Positions 10,701 through 30,448 of a stretch of DNA of 64,000 bases are shown one piece after another. How positions within the stretch are numbered: position 1 is the first letter of the stretch; every line of letters begins with the position of its first letter. The DNA comes from Phylloscopus collybita (taxonomy: Eukaryota; Chordata; Aves; Passeriformes; Phylloscopidae): the NCBI GenBank assembly GCA_027886175.1, contig JAJNNQ010000044.1, positions 186,001-250,000 on the forward strand, in the 5' to 3' direction. Position numbers and translations under genes: made by a program. The notes under the pieces were generated by a model. That model was not told where the DNA came from and made no database searches. It saw only the letters and a list, made by a program, of their open reading frames with translations.

Positions 10701-13700
10701 TCAGAGGAGCTTCCTGTGCAGGATTTCCCAGGCCATCCTCTTCCGGAAGTAGGGCATGTGTTGCTTTGGGAATTTTGGAGAGGGAAAAGGGAAAAGAAAG
10801 GGAATTTGGGTGAGGGTTTGCTTTTTTTCCATGGAAAATCGGGGGACAGGGGGAAATTTGGGGCTTTGGGGTTGTGGGAATGGGGGGAAAAAAGGGGGAA
10901 TTTCTTGGGATTCAGGAAAAAACTCTGGAATTTATCCCAGATTTTGCTTGGATTTTGGGGAATTTTGGGTTTTCTGGGACCTGAGGGAATGTTGGGATCT
11001 GGGAATGCTGGAGGAGGGAAGTGGGATACTCCTGGAGGTCAGGAATGGGGAATAGCCTGGCAATTCCTTGGGATCTGGGGGAGGAATGGGGGATTTGTCC
11101 CCGATTTTGGGGGGAATTTTTGGGATTTTCCCCTGGCACTGGGGGTTGGGAGCTTTTCCCAGGGACAATTCCCTCTGGGAGGGGGGGGATGGGAACGGGA
11201 AATTAAACTGGGAATTCCTTGGGACTGGGTGAGAAGCGCTGGAATTTCCCCCAAATTCCATGGGGATGATTTGGGGGCTTTTCCTGGCCGGGGAGGGGTT
11301 GGGGATTTGGGGATTGCGGGGTGGGGGTACCTGGGTGAAGTTGATGGGTTTGTCCTTGGAGATGCACTCGGCGTATCTGCAGGCGAACATCCCGCAGTCG
11401 CTGCCGTTCATCTGCTGCGGGATCTCCTGCGGGGACACGGGGAAATCAGCGGCCCCAGAACCCCCTGCCCCAAACCCCCCAAACCCCCCACCTGCCCCAG
11501 ACCCCACCTGCCCCAAACCCCCAAACCCCCCTCTGCCCCCAAACCCCCACCTGCCCCTCTGCCCCCAAACCCCCCCGGGCCAGGAAAATGCCCCAAACCC
11601 CCGAAATCCCCGTGGAGCCCGGGGGGAATCCAGGCAGCAGCACCTCCTGCTGGGAAAACCAGAAAGGTCCCAGGATTCCAGGATTTCCAGGGTTTGGACA
11701 GGCCCTGGGATTCCAGGATTTCTTGGATTCCCACCTGTCCCAAATCCCACCCAAACCCTTCCCCTTGGTCCCATCCCTGTGGAAGATTTTACTCCCCCAA
11801 GATTTGGGATTTGTTCCCTCCTTTTCTTCTCAGGAATCCCCAAGGGAAAAGGGGCCCAAAAAGGGCTGGGAGTCCAGGGAAATCCCTGATATTTTGGGAA
11901 TTCTGGGGTGTCCAAACCTGGCTCTTCTTGCTCAGCAGGGCCCATCCATTGGTGTCGAATTCTTTCCTTTTCTTATCCAAACTTTCCTGTTTCAGGTACT
12001 GCCTGTGGGAAAAGGAGCAGGAAAAGCTGGAATTGATGGGAAAATGGGAATTCTGAGGCTTTTGCTCTGTTTGGCCGTTCCCAAAGGGATTCAGGGTTGG
12101 GATTTACAAATTAATTCCGCCCAAAAGATCTAAATCAGGGAGAGGCCAAATCTCACGGAAAAGAAAAAAAAATAAAAAAAAGAGGAAGGAATTCCTGGGA
12201 TTTGTGGGAGGAAATTCCCAGGAAGAGCAGGAAATTTTCCAGGTCCTGGAAGGGGAGAATAAGCTGAAAAAGGGAGGAAAAATGACCCTAAAAGGCCCAA
12301 AAATGGCCCAAAAAGGGCCCCAAAATGGGCAAAGTTGTTGTTCCCAAGGCTGGGGAAGCAGCAGTGGGATTTTGCCAGGGAAGGGATTTCACTCACAGCA
12401 GGATCCTGCAGGCCTCACTGTTGATCCCCCCCATGGAATCGTAGTAGGTGATGGTTTTTTTCCTGAAATCCACCACCTGCAGAGAGAAAAAATTCTTAAA
12501 AATGAGCAGAAAAATCAGGAATTCTCCTTGCCAGCAGAAAAAAAAATAAAATTCAGGTTATTTGACACCAGAGACTGATTTCCCCCAAGAAACCCCTGTT
12601 TCCTGCTGGGTTTCCAATCCCTGAATGTCTAAACCAGCCTCTCCCCTTAATATTATTTATTATTATTTTATTATTAATAATTATTATTTATTACTATTTG
12701 TTTTTATGTATTATTATTTATTATTACTTATTGTTGTCAGTATTATTCCCCCCACAGGCTTCCCCCACCTCTCTGGGTGGGTTTTGGTGCTTTCCCTCTC
12801 CATTTGTGGTGGGAATTTCCCCTTTTCCCTGGAATTAATTAACAATCCAAGCAGGAATTAATAAATTGAGGAGGTTTTTGCTGAAGGAGCTGAAAATCCC
12901 TGCAGGATCCCAGGAGCCAGGGGAGGGGACAAAGGTGGGGGAGAAGTGAAGTATCTGTGGCCTAAATCTCTTGAACAAGATCCTGTGGCACCAGGAGCTG
13001 GTGGGAACGGGGAAATCAGATCTTCCCAAGGGAATGAACTCCCTAAAATGACCTCCAGGCTGAGTTTAAGGACTAAAAACCCCACAAAAAGCCGTTCCTA
13101 CCTTTGTTACTTCCCTTTAAACTCGGATTTGAGGCACAAAGGCAAAACCCTGCCCCTCAGCATCACCCAAAACCCAACAGAATTTGGGCCCTAAACCCTG
13201 AGAGTGAAGGTTTCCCAGAACAATTCAGGCACTCACAGCCAGGCACCAGTGCACTCCCAGGTGGATGGGCACCAGGAGCAGATCCACAGAGAAAATATCC
13301 ACCTTCTTTGTCCACCTCTTCACAGCCTGGTACCCTGCAGTCTTTAACTTGGTGAAGAAAAAGGTGTTGAAGGCGTGGACTGCGGGCAAATCCTTCTCCT
13401 TGCTCCTCTCCATCAGCAAATTCATGTAAAAATTGATAATCTGGGAGAGAAAAAAAAAAAGGAAGGGAAAACAGACAGGAGTTTTGATTTTGTTTGAATA
13501 GATTTTCAATTTATTACAGGGTTTGGATTCGTGACTCCATGTAACGTTGGGGAACAAACCCCCCCCAAAAGGAGGATTTGCATTAAAACCTTAAAAAAAA
13601 AAACAACCCAGAGGGGGGTTTGCAATAGCTCCACAGGATGAAAACATTCCAGAAAAAATGCGAGGATTTTTAGGAATTTGTCTTTGTTTAAGTCTGCATT

Positions 13701-16700
13701 TAAGATTTGTTTGCTGTTTCCCCCGTTCACATCAATCCTATCTTCCCACTGCCATTATTTCCCCAGATAAATTAAATTATTTCTATTTTACAGAGCTTTC
13801 CCCATGGATTTATTACTCCAGGGTGGGAATATCAACCCACAAATCCCCTCCCGGCACCACACCCATCCCTTTCTCCCTTCCAAGCTGCTGGGAATGGGTG
13901 GAAAATGGGGATTTTTGGGGTTTTCACCTCGTCGTTGAGCCAGTTGAGGTTGTTGAGGGTCTGGATGTCCTTCCTGGTGATGGTCAGGCGGAAAGCCTCG
14001 CTCAGCACCTCGTCCTGGTTCCCTCCTCGGAAAAGGCTCTTGATTTCCTTCTCCATTTCCTGCAGGAAGGGGAGGCAGAATTCCTGCTTTTCCCAACCCC
14101 AAATCCCCAGAGGTTTAACCCCAAACTCATCCTGTGTCCCTTAAACCATCCACCCAACGGGAAGAGAATGCAGGTCCCCATTCCTGAGCCCAAATCCCCA
14201 GGGGTTCAACCCCAAACTCATCCCTTGGCTGTAGTCACTGCTTCTCATGTTTGGGTTTTCTGAAGTTCTTTCTTAGGGACCAAAACTGGTAAACGAGGTT
14301 ATACTTTAAACTCTCGTTTTTCACATTTCTCTCCTAAGGAGGGACTTTGCTTGTTGACCCTTGGTGTGACCAATGGTTCAAAGGATCCCACCTCTTAGGT
14401 GGGCACACTGCGAAAAGGTATAAAAATAGCTTCTGAGAATAAACCAGCTCCTTTTTTTAGAGCATCAGCCTTCTGAAATCATGAGTCCTTGTCTTTCTTT
14501 CGTGTCCAACAGCGACACTTGGCCCATAAACCATCTGCCCAACGGGAAGAGAATGTTCCTGGCCCCAAATCCCCAAGGTTTAACCCCAAATTCATCCCTT
14601 GGCCCATAAACCACCTGCCCAACGGGAAGAGAATGCAGGTCTCCGTTCCCAACCCCAAATCCCAGGGGTTCAACCCCAAACTCATCCCTTGGCCCATAAA
14701 CCACCTGCCCAACGGGAAGAGGGCACAGGGCTCCTCTGTCGCAGATCCCAGAATTGCCCTGCCCTGCCCCAGCCCCCACCTCGGTGATCTCGGGGAATTC
14801 CTCGTCGCCCTGGGCGGGCCGGGCGCGCTCCGGCCCCTCCGGCCCCACCGACACCGGGATCTCCTTCTCCAGGGGCACCCGCAGGTGCAGATCCACCAGG
14901 TCCTGCACCGAGCGCTCCCCGCTCCTGCAGCCGCTGTGGGGCACAGAGGGGGCAGTGACTCAGCTGGGGCCAGGGGAAAAGGAGGATTCAGGACCAGTAA
15001 ACCTGGGACAGCCTTCTGGGATGACGGGAATTGGCCCTTCCAGCTGTCACATCTGCACTTCTCCCCTCCACATTTCCATGGATTCTGACCCCTTTTCTAA
15101 GCCCTGATGACCCTCCCAGTGCCAAGATTTCCCATAATTTCCAATCTGGGACAACATTCCCTCTCCTCCTTGCTGTTTATCCCAGGACTGCGAGGCACAA
15201 AGGCCTCAAAGGAGTCGGTTTTTCCCATTTTCACCCCCAATTTTGGGGTTTCTCCATGTAATTCTCACCTGGCTCTGGAGCTGCAGGGCCAGAGCTTTCT
15301 GCTCCTCTATTTGCCTCCACCTCTCCCTGGCTCGGGAATCATAGACGCTAGTCCCTGGAAAAGCCAGAATTTTCATGGAAAAATCGATTTAAAAAATCAG
15401 GATTTTGGTTTTCCCACCCCAAAAATCCCAGGAAAAGGCAGCAGGGAATATTGACTCACAGCTCTTTGATCCATAGCTCGGCCTGGAAAAAGGGGAGGCT
15501 GGAAAGAGGGAGAAGGGAGGGTTGGAAGTGACCAAAACTCACGGAATTTCCCCTGAATTCCCTGATTTCCCAAATTCTCACCCTGTCCCTCTTTATTGCC
15601 ACCTCCCTGTGTCCCTAAAAATCCCCAGAATTTCCCCATTTCCCACCCCTTACCTTGGAGCTGGAGTCCTGGAATCCCTTGACCTTGAGCAAAATGACAG
15701 AATCTGACCCTAAAAATGGGAAAATTTTCCTGGAATTTTGTCCCCCTCGATTCCCACCCCAAATCCTGCCCTGATCCCAATAAAAACCCAGGGCTGGCCA
15801 CAGAATTTAAAATCCCTTTCTCAGGATTTGGGGTTATTTGGGATTTGGTTTTCATTTTGTTCGGGGATTTGGAGATTTTCGGCAGAACTTTCTCTGGGAT
15901 TTTTTGGGCGAGTTTTTTGGTGGTTTTGTTTGGTTTTTTTTAATTATTTTCAGATTTTCGAATGAGGTTTATTTGGGTTGGTTTTGGCTTGTTTTTTTTT
16001 GGTTGTTTGTTTTTTGGTTTTTTTTGGGGGTTGTTGTTTTATTTCGGGATTTGGGTGTCTTGGCAGGGCCCTTTTGCCCATTTTTGGGGTTATTTTCCCG
16101 GAATTCTGGGGAACCTTTTAACCTTCACTCTGCGCCCCAGCCACCGGCTCCTCCTCCCGCTGCTGCGGGGCTGCAGAATTCCGGGGCTGGAACCCCCCCG
16201 GAAAGGCCGGAGAGGGGCCCAGGGGGGCGTTTTGGGAATTCTGGGGGGGCTCTGGAGGAGGAGGAACAGGAGCCGGGATTTTGCCGATTTCCAGCGCCTC
16301 GGGATCATCCCTGGGAGCCTCCTGGGGCAGGGAGGGGCCGGAACCGGGGACAGCGGGAGCTGCAAGAGAGAACCCAGTCAGGGAAATTCCCGGAGAAAAG
16401 ACCAGGGATTTGGGATTTGGGATTTGGGGAGAGGTTTTGGGATTAGGGAAGAGCTTTGGAGAGGTTTGGGATTCGGGCGGGTTCTTGGGTGGTTCTCGGG
16501 GATCCGGAGAGGGTTTTTCTGGGATTCTTTCGGATTTGAGCGGGGATTTCTGGGATTGGGGGATTTGGGGCAGGGGTTTCTTTGGGGATTTTTTTTTTTT
16601 GGGGTGTTCCCGACTCACAGGTGGAAGGGGAGCAGCGGGGAGGGTTTGCAGCTGGAGAATCTCTTGCCGGTCACCATCTGCAGCAGCTGCCGGTAAATCT

Positions 16701-18104
16701 CCCGCTCCTCCTCCCGCACTGTCTGCAGAGAGAGGGAGAGGAGCTCCTGTCACAGCGCCGGGACTCGCTGAGCCCCAGGGATCCCCCCAATCCAGGGCTC
16801 TGGGGGAGGATCCCCCCCAATCCAGGGCTCTGGGGGGATCCAGGGCTCTGGGGGGATCTCACCCCAAATCCAGGGCTCTGGGGGATCTCTCCCAAATCCA
16901 GGGCTCTGGGGGATCTCACCCCAAATCCAGGGCTCTGGGGGATCTCCCCCCAAATCCAGGGCTCTGGGGGATCTCCCCCAAATCCAGGGCTCTGGGGGAT
17001 CTCCCCCAAATCCAGGGCTCTGGGGGATCTCCCTCAAATCCAGGGCTCTGGGGGATCTCCCTCAAATCCAGGGCTCTGGGGGATCTCACCCCAGTCCAGG
17101 GCTCTGGGGGGATCCCGTGAGGGCACCGCTGAGAACCACCTCCCCATCCCCAAAAAATTGGGATTTAGGGCTGTCAAACCCCAGGAATTTTGTGCTGAAC
17201 CCCAGCAGCACCCCCAGCTCTGCCTGCCCCCCCCCGGGGTGTCCCCGTCCCCGTCACCTCCTCGGCCGCGCTCAGGAAGCGCCGCGGGGCCTTCTTGGGG
17301 CTGCGGCGGCTCCAGGAGGGGCTGGGGGCCGGCTTCAGGGGGAAGGAGGCTCCGTGCAGGGCGGATTTTCCCCCAAAAGTGCTGGAATTCCCACTGGAAG
17401 GAGGGAGAGACACCTCGGTTTGCTCCAAATCCCAAACGAGATCGCCGAAAACAGCACAAAAGGGGAAATGAAATGCCCAGGATTCCAGCTAAAGCCCCCA
17501 AAACCCCCCAAAAAATCCTCAAAACCCCAAATAAAATGCCCATCCCTCCCCTCCTGCCAGAAAATAACACAAAAAAATACCCAAAGTTAAAAAAAAAAAA
17601 ATCCCAACCCTCCCCCCCCGATAAATCCCCAAAATTCCACCCCCCTCAAAAACCCCTAATAAAATCTAAAAAAAGTCCAAAATCCCCAACCCCACAGAAA
17701 AAAAAGTCTCGAAAATCCTTCCCCCCCCCCCCCCCCCCCCCCAAAAACCATCCCAAAATCCCCAATAAAATCCCACAAAAACATCAAATAAACCCCGGAA
17801 ATCTGGGATCTGCTGCACCCACCTGGAATTTTTCCGGGTCTCCAGGAAGGAGCCTCGGCTCCCCCTGGGCTTGGAGCTCCTCCACTGCCCGTTGGCTCCC
17901 GGGAATCTTTCGTGAATTTCTGAGGGAGAAAAACACCGGGAATTCCCCCGCTCAAAAAAAACCCAAATTCCCCCCTTCTCCGGGGGTTGTTTTTAGGGAA
18001 AACAGCCCCAAATCCCAGAGGGAAAACTCACCTGGGGCGTAGCTGAGGGAGCAGGAGGAGTTCCCAGCAGGGCAGGAGAAACTGCTGAGTTTGGGGGGGA
18101 AAAA
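10701..18104 (-). CDS. SENP1: Sentrin/SUMO-specific protease 1
   Basis: Nuclear cysteine protease that matures SUMO and removes it from targets. Exons in order: 18104-18032, 17919-17823, 17393-17258, 16722-16619, 16359-16123, 15709-15654, 15482-15460, 15354-15269, 14933-14780, 14059-13928, 13440-13237, 12476-12397, 12002-11918, 11426-11331, 10763-10701. Recognisable blocks are [44 protein letters not shown] and the C48 domain, with catalytic His in GVHWCLA, Asp in VVDFRKK, Cys in GSDCGMF, and the end [19 protein letters not shown]. Exons 14059 to 10701 join perfectly in phase. Upstream, three exons (16359-16123, 15354-15269, 14933-14780) are each one base too long for their neighbours, which breaks the frame. 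The first coding exon is not resolved; a possible MRMEA start lies near 18.8 kb. Identity is certain, integrity is not. Confidence 0.93.
12640..12750 (+). repeat. (ATT)n AT-rich microsatellite
   Basis: About 100 bp of TTATTATTTATTAT-type sequence in the SENP1 intron between the 13440-13237 and 12476-12397 exons. Simple repeat with no other content. Confidence 0.9.
14097..14735 (+). repeat. Four-copy tandem repeat of about 98 bp, split by a solo LTR
   Basis: Each unit carries the landmarks CCCAACGGGAAGAG, AACCCCAAATCCCC, and TTCAACCCCAAACTCATCCC or close variants. Four units lie in the SENP1 intron between the 14933-14780 and 14059-13928 exons. The LTR at 14230-14517 sits inside the second unit, so the tandem duplication gives a ready-made empty-site reference. 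Confidence 0.85.
14230..14517 (+). mobile_element. Solo LTR of an endogenous retrovirus (288 bp)
   Basis: Begins TGTAGTCACTGC and ends CAACAGCGACA (TG...CA termini). It is flanked by an exact 6-bp target duplication, CTTGGC at 14224-14229 and 14518-14523. Removing the element plus one CTTGGC restores the neighbouring repeat unit (CCCTTGGCCCATAAACC). Inside are a TATA box (TATAAAAATAG, 14419-14429) and AATAAA (14438-14443), in the order expected of a promoter plus poly(A) LTR on the plus strand, antisense to SENP1. No internal retroviral sequence or second LTR is present, so it is a recombined solo LTR. The 6-bp duplication and TGTAGTC start suggest an alpharetrovirus-like or ERVK-like (class II) family. 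Confidence 0.88.
16785..17115 (+). repeat. Minisatellite, unit about 27 bp (CCAGGGCTCTGGGGGATCTC)
   Basis: About twelve copies of a CCAAATCCAGGGCTCTGGGGGATCTC-like unit in the SENP1 intron between the 17393-17258 and 16722-16619 exons. The minus strand of some units contains GGGGTGAGATCC, a donor-like sequence. Confidence 0.9.
17721..17742 (+). repeat. Poly-C run of 22
   Basis: An uninterrupted run of 22 C in a SENP1 intron (G on the transcribed sense strand). Such runs are prone to length error and can form G-quadruplex or i-motif structures. Confidence 0.9.
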
Positions 18105-18559
18105 CTGGCGGAAAAAGGAGTGGGAAAAATTCCAGTGTTTTTGTTAGAAGTGGGAAAATGTCAGGGAGGAATCCAGGAAAATTACAGGGAGAAGGGAAGA
18201 GTGTTCCCAGGCTTGGCTGGGAACGGTGGCAGGAATTCACAATTCCTAAAGTTCACGATTCCAAAAATTCCCAATTCCCAAAATTCCCAACTCCCAAATC
18301 GCAAAACTCCCCCTAAGCTCACAACTCCTAGGACTCCCAACTCCCCAAACTCCCAGCTCCTGAAGGTCACAACTCCCAGAACTCACAACTCCCAAATTTT
18401 AGGGAGAGAACTTAGGAAGCAGAAAGAACCCCAAAACCGCCGGGAAAATCTCGAATTTCGCGGCTCTGCCGGCAGCTCCCAGCCCGGGGCGGATCCCACA
18501 CTTGGGCTCCCCATGCCCGGCAAATTCCAAGAACCGGGAAAACACAAAACCAGGTTTAG

Positions 18560-19660
18560 GAGTTGACTTTCGGTGTATTCAGGCTGAGCTGCCGCAGAGA
18601 GCCGGCAGCTGCAGCACGCCGGGCCGGGGCGATTGTCCCGAACATTTCCCATTCCCCTTCCCGCCCAAACCCCCCGGAGCCCCCTGAGGGCAGGAAGGGC
18701 CCGGGAATGCCCCGCGCTCGCTGCCGCGCTCCGCACCTTGCTCTCGGCGCCGAAGCCCTTGAAGGCCGGGCCGGGCCGGGCCCCGCGCCGCCTCCCGGGC
18801 CTCCATCCTCATCGGGGGCAGGGCCGCCGCCTCGGCCCCGGGCGGTGGCAGAACTGGGCAGGGGGAAAAGCCCGGCGGCGGCGGAGACCGGTGTGAGGGC
18901 AGCGGTGGGGAGAAGAGCGGGGTCCGGGAGCGGAGCAGGGCCCGGGAGCCGCCGCCGCTTCGCCCCCCTCAGCCGGCCGGGCCGGAAGCGGAAGTGGGGC
19001 CGGAAGCGTCCCGAGAGCGCGCGGTTCTCCCGGGCTCGGCGGCGGCAGCGAGGAGGAGGCGGCGGAAGCGGAAGTGAGCGTCGGGGGTGTGAGGCGCCGC
19101 CGGAACTGCCCCGAGGGCAGGGGAGCGAGAAGCGCTTTGCTGGAGAGGAGAACGCCCCCTGGCGGCTTGGAGGTCCAGGATGCCAGCGCAGAGAGGACGC
19201 GTCACCCTGGACGGGGGTGTGACCCTGCAGGGGGTCACTCTGTGGTGGGCGGTCATTCTGTGGGGGCTGTGACCCTGTACGGGGTCACTCTGTGGGGGAG
19301 GATGTCATTCTCCCGGGCAGTCACTGTGTTTGTGTGTATCCCATTCCAGCCGGCCCCCATAGCCCATCCCGTCACAGTGGATCCCGTTACAGCTGATGCC
19401 ATTCCCGTTTCTCCCTACGCTCAGCCCTGTTACAGCTGGTCCCTACATCCAAAACTGCTGCCGCCGATCCCATAGTAGCGGATCCCACTAGAACCGATCC
19501 CATTACAGTCAGTCCCATAATAGCCGGTCCCTGCAGCTGATCCCATTACAGCCGATCCCATTGCCCCGATCCCATTACTCCGATCCCATTACCCCGATCC
19601 CGTTACACCGCTCCCCGTGGCCAAGCCCAGGTGCCAGCCCGTGTCCCGGCGCTGTCCCCG
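18560..19660. promoter_or_regulatory. CpG-island region between SENP1 and PFKM
   Basis: Dense CpG from about 18.6 to 19.15 kb, including GGAAGCGGAAGTG motifs at 18.98-19.08 kb that match ETS/GABPA core sites (CGGAAGTG). SENP1 runs left and PFKM runs right, so this is probably the SENP1 promoter and perhaps a shared bidirectional one. From 19.2 to 19.6 kb short degenerate repeats follow (GTCACTCTGTGGG and GATCCCATTAC types) with no gene. I see no clear TATA box. Confidence 0.6.
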
Positions 19661-19664
19661 GGCC

Positions 19665-19791
19665 ATGGTGGCGGTCCCGGTGTCCCCGGCGCTGTCCCGG
19701 CTCCTGGCCCCGGCCGCGCTCTCCTTGGCCGCGCTCCTGCTCCTGCTGCTGTCCGTGCTCCCCCCGGCCCCGGGCCGGCGGCGCTCCGCAG
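19665..19791 (+). CDS. Candidate upstream coding exon of PFKM (hydrophobic N-terminal extension)
   Basis: Starts at an ATG in strong context (GGCCATGG) and ends at GCAG|GTCAGT. It encodes 42 residues with a run of about 20 hydrophobic residues (LAPAALSLAALLLLLLSVL) followed by basic RRR. It ends with one base carried over. Joined to the PFKM exon at 20885 it stays in frame (..RRSAG-RK-M..), adding 45 residues before the usual PFKM Met. An in-frame earlier ATG lies at 19617. This could be an alternative membrane-anchored PFKM start, a 5' UTR exon whose openness is chance, or an unrelated small protein. Transcript data would decide. Confidence 0.4.
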
Positions 19792-19864
19792 GTCAGTGCT
19801 CCCGGGGGCAGCGGGGGCTGGCGCCGGTAACGGCCCCGGACCGGGACCGGCACTGAACCGGAGC

Positions 19865-20705
19865 CGGGAGAGGCAGCGGCAGGGAGCGGGGACCGGGACC
19901 AGTAAGGAAAGCAGAGCAGATCCCATTGGGAACAGCGACCGGGACCAGCAATGGCCCCGGACTGGGACCAGTAACATCCCCGCACCGGGACCAGCGATGA
20001 ACTGGAACCGGTCAGGGAGAGGAACTGGACTCAGCGGGGAACAGGAACTGGGACCAGTAACGCCCTCAGACTGGGATGGGCAGGGAACCGGAACCGGGCA
20101 GCGGCAGGGAATGGGGACTGGGACCAGTCAGGAAAACAGCCTGGAACCAGTGAGGAGCAAGTCCCACAGGGAAAAAAACCACACTGGGACTGGCAGGGAT
20201 GGACTGGGACCAGTAAGGAGGATAAACTGGCGCCAGTAAGGAGGGCAGAGCAGTAACCACAGGGAACAGAGACTGGGATGAACAGGGAGTGCAGCCTGGA
20301 ACCAGCAAGGACAGAGCAGCACCAGTAAGAACAGACTGGCCCCAGTAAGAAAAAACTGGCACCAGTATGGAGCACAGAGCAGCTCCCATTGGGAATAAAG
20401 ACTGGGACCAGTAAGAACCAATGGGGACCAGTACGGAACGAAGACTGGCACCAGTAAGAAGTGCAGAGCAGCTCCCACAGGGAATATGGACTGGAGTCAG
20501 TAAGAACAGACTGGCACCAGTGAGGAGGGCAGAGCAGTAACCACAGGGAATGCAGACTGGGACCAGTAAAGACAAACTGGAACCAGTAAGACGCAGCAGC
20601 TCTCACTGGGAACAGCAACTGGGACCAGTGAGGACAGACTGGGACCGGTAGGGAACAGAGACTGGGACCAGTAACGAGGACAAACTGGCGCCAGTAAGGA
20701 GTCCC
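19865..20705 (+). repeat. Degenerate array of palindromic ACTGGNNCCAGT motifs
   Basis: About twenty copies of ACTGGGACCAGT, ACTGGCACCAGT, ACTGGAACCAGT or one-base variants, spaced roughly 20-70 bp and joined by AAGGA and AGAGCAGCTCCCA segments. Each motif is an inverted repeat (ACTGG..CCAGT). It fills most of the intron before the first conserved PFKM exon. Confidence 0.8.
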
Positions 20706-20892
20706 CCAGCGCCCCCCCGGCGGGAGTGTCCCTGCGGTGGCAGCGGGGCTGTCCCGGTGTCCCTGTCCTCGTGTCCCTCCCCCAGCGGTGTCACTCTGCG
20801 CTGGCAGCGCCACCCGGAGGGACAGAGCTGCGCCTCCCGCCTTGGGGTTTGCCCGAATTTCCCGACTTTCCCGATTTTTTCCAGGCAGAAAG

Positions 20893-29387
<8,495 letters not shown>

Positions 29388-29479
29388 TTTTGAGAAGCGG
29401 TCCCCAAACATGATGGGTTGAGCATGGGTGGTGGAGGTTGAGGTTTTTAGGGTTAAAACTCACAAAATGGAGATGTTTC

Positions 29480-29485
29480 AATAAA
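29480..29485 (+). terminator. PFKM: PFKM polyadenylation signal AATAAA
   Basis: AATAAA 93 bases after the PFKM stop, followed by a GT-rich stretch. It is the first such hexamer downstream of the gene. Confidence 0.75.
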
Positions 29486-29499
29486 TTCAGTGCTTGCCC

Positions 29500-30448
29500 A
29501 ACTGCTCCAGGTCTCTCTGAATCCATTGAAAGCTCAGCCTGGATCCCACTGACCCCAAATCCCTCCTGATCCTCAGGATCTCACTGCCCAGGGTAACAGA
29601 GAGAGAGAAAAGAGGTGGAATTTGAGCTTTCATCCCCAAGTTCCTCCCAGAAAACAACAAGAACAGTTTTTAGCAGCTTGGAGAGCTGCTCTTCCATTGG
29701 ATCCTGCAACAGATCCCCAAGAAACCCCCAAACCAACACCAAAGGGTGAATTCCTGATGGGAAACCTCAGGAAGAGCTTGAGGAGTTGGGAGGGAAGCCC
29801 TCAGCTCCACATGGAGCTCTCTGGAGAAGATTTCCTTGGCCCACAAGAATTCCAGCCCTGCAAAATTTCAGTTTTTGAGGCGGTTTCACTCTTGATGAAG
29901 CGTAAAAATTACAGATAAACAGGGAAAACTTCATTCTCTATACTGGAGAAACACCTGGATCTTTGATTTCCAGCCAACACACCCCACAGGACTTCTCTGC
30001 ATCCCAACCCTAAATTTCCTGCCTTGGGTCCTTCCTCAAAAGAGAATTTTCCTTTAAATCCTTCCTTCCCCAAGGAAGAAAACCACCCCCCCCCAACAAA
30101 AAAAAAAAAAAAAAACCAAAAGAAAGGGGAAAACCAGATTAATCCAACAGCTGGTATATAATTTGCCATCAGAGGGGGATTGTTCATTGCAGGAAGGTGA
30201 AAGTGGGGGACGGGGGGAGAAACGGAGAGAACAGAGAGGAGGAAATGGAGGGAACGTGAGAGGACAGTGGGGAGAAACGGAGGGCACAACATGGAAAGGA
30301 CAGAGGGAGGAAAGAGAGGCAGCGTGAGGGGCCAGCGAGGTCCCGGGTGGCCGAGGGGAACAAAAACCACAGAGAGGAACCCGGCGAGCAGCAGGGAACC
30401 TCTCCCAGGAGGGAAGGGTGAGCCGGGGGAAGGGCAGGCGTCCCTCCC
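29500..30448 (-). other. PFKM-ASB8 interval, probable ASB8 3' UTR
   Basis: The two genes converge here. About 950 bp with lower GC, a poly-A run at 30.10 kb and purine-rich GGAGAGAACAGAGAGG text at 30.2-30.35 kb. No exon is recognisable. No minus-strand AATAAA was found by eye, so the ASB8 3' end is not fixed. Confidence 0.5.

Noticed and set aside
10347..12056. A 569-codon plus-strand frame antisense to SENP1
   Set aside because: It crosses true SENP1 exons and introns on the other strand and has no homology. It is a compositional artefact.
18383..18736. Minus-strand frame between 18.4 and 18.7 kb considered as a SENP1 N-terminal exon
   Set aside because: No convincing match to the SENP1 N-terminus and no splice pair with correct phase could be found, so it is left unassigned.
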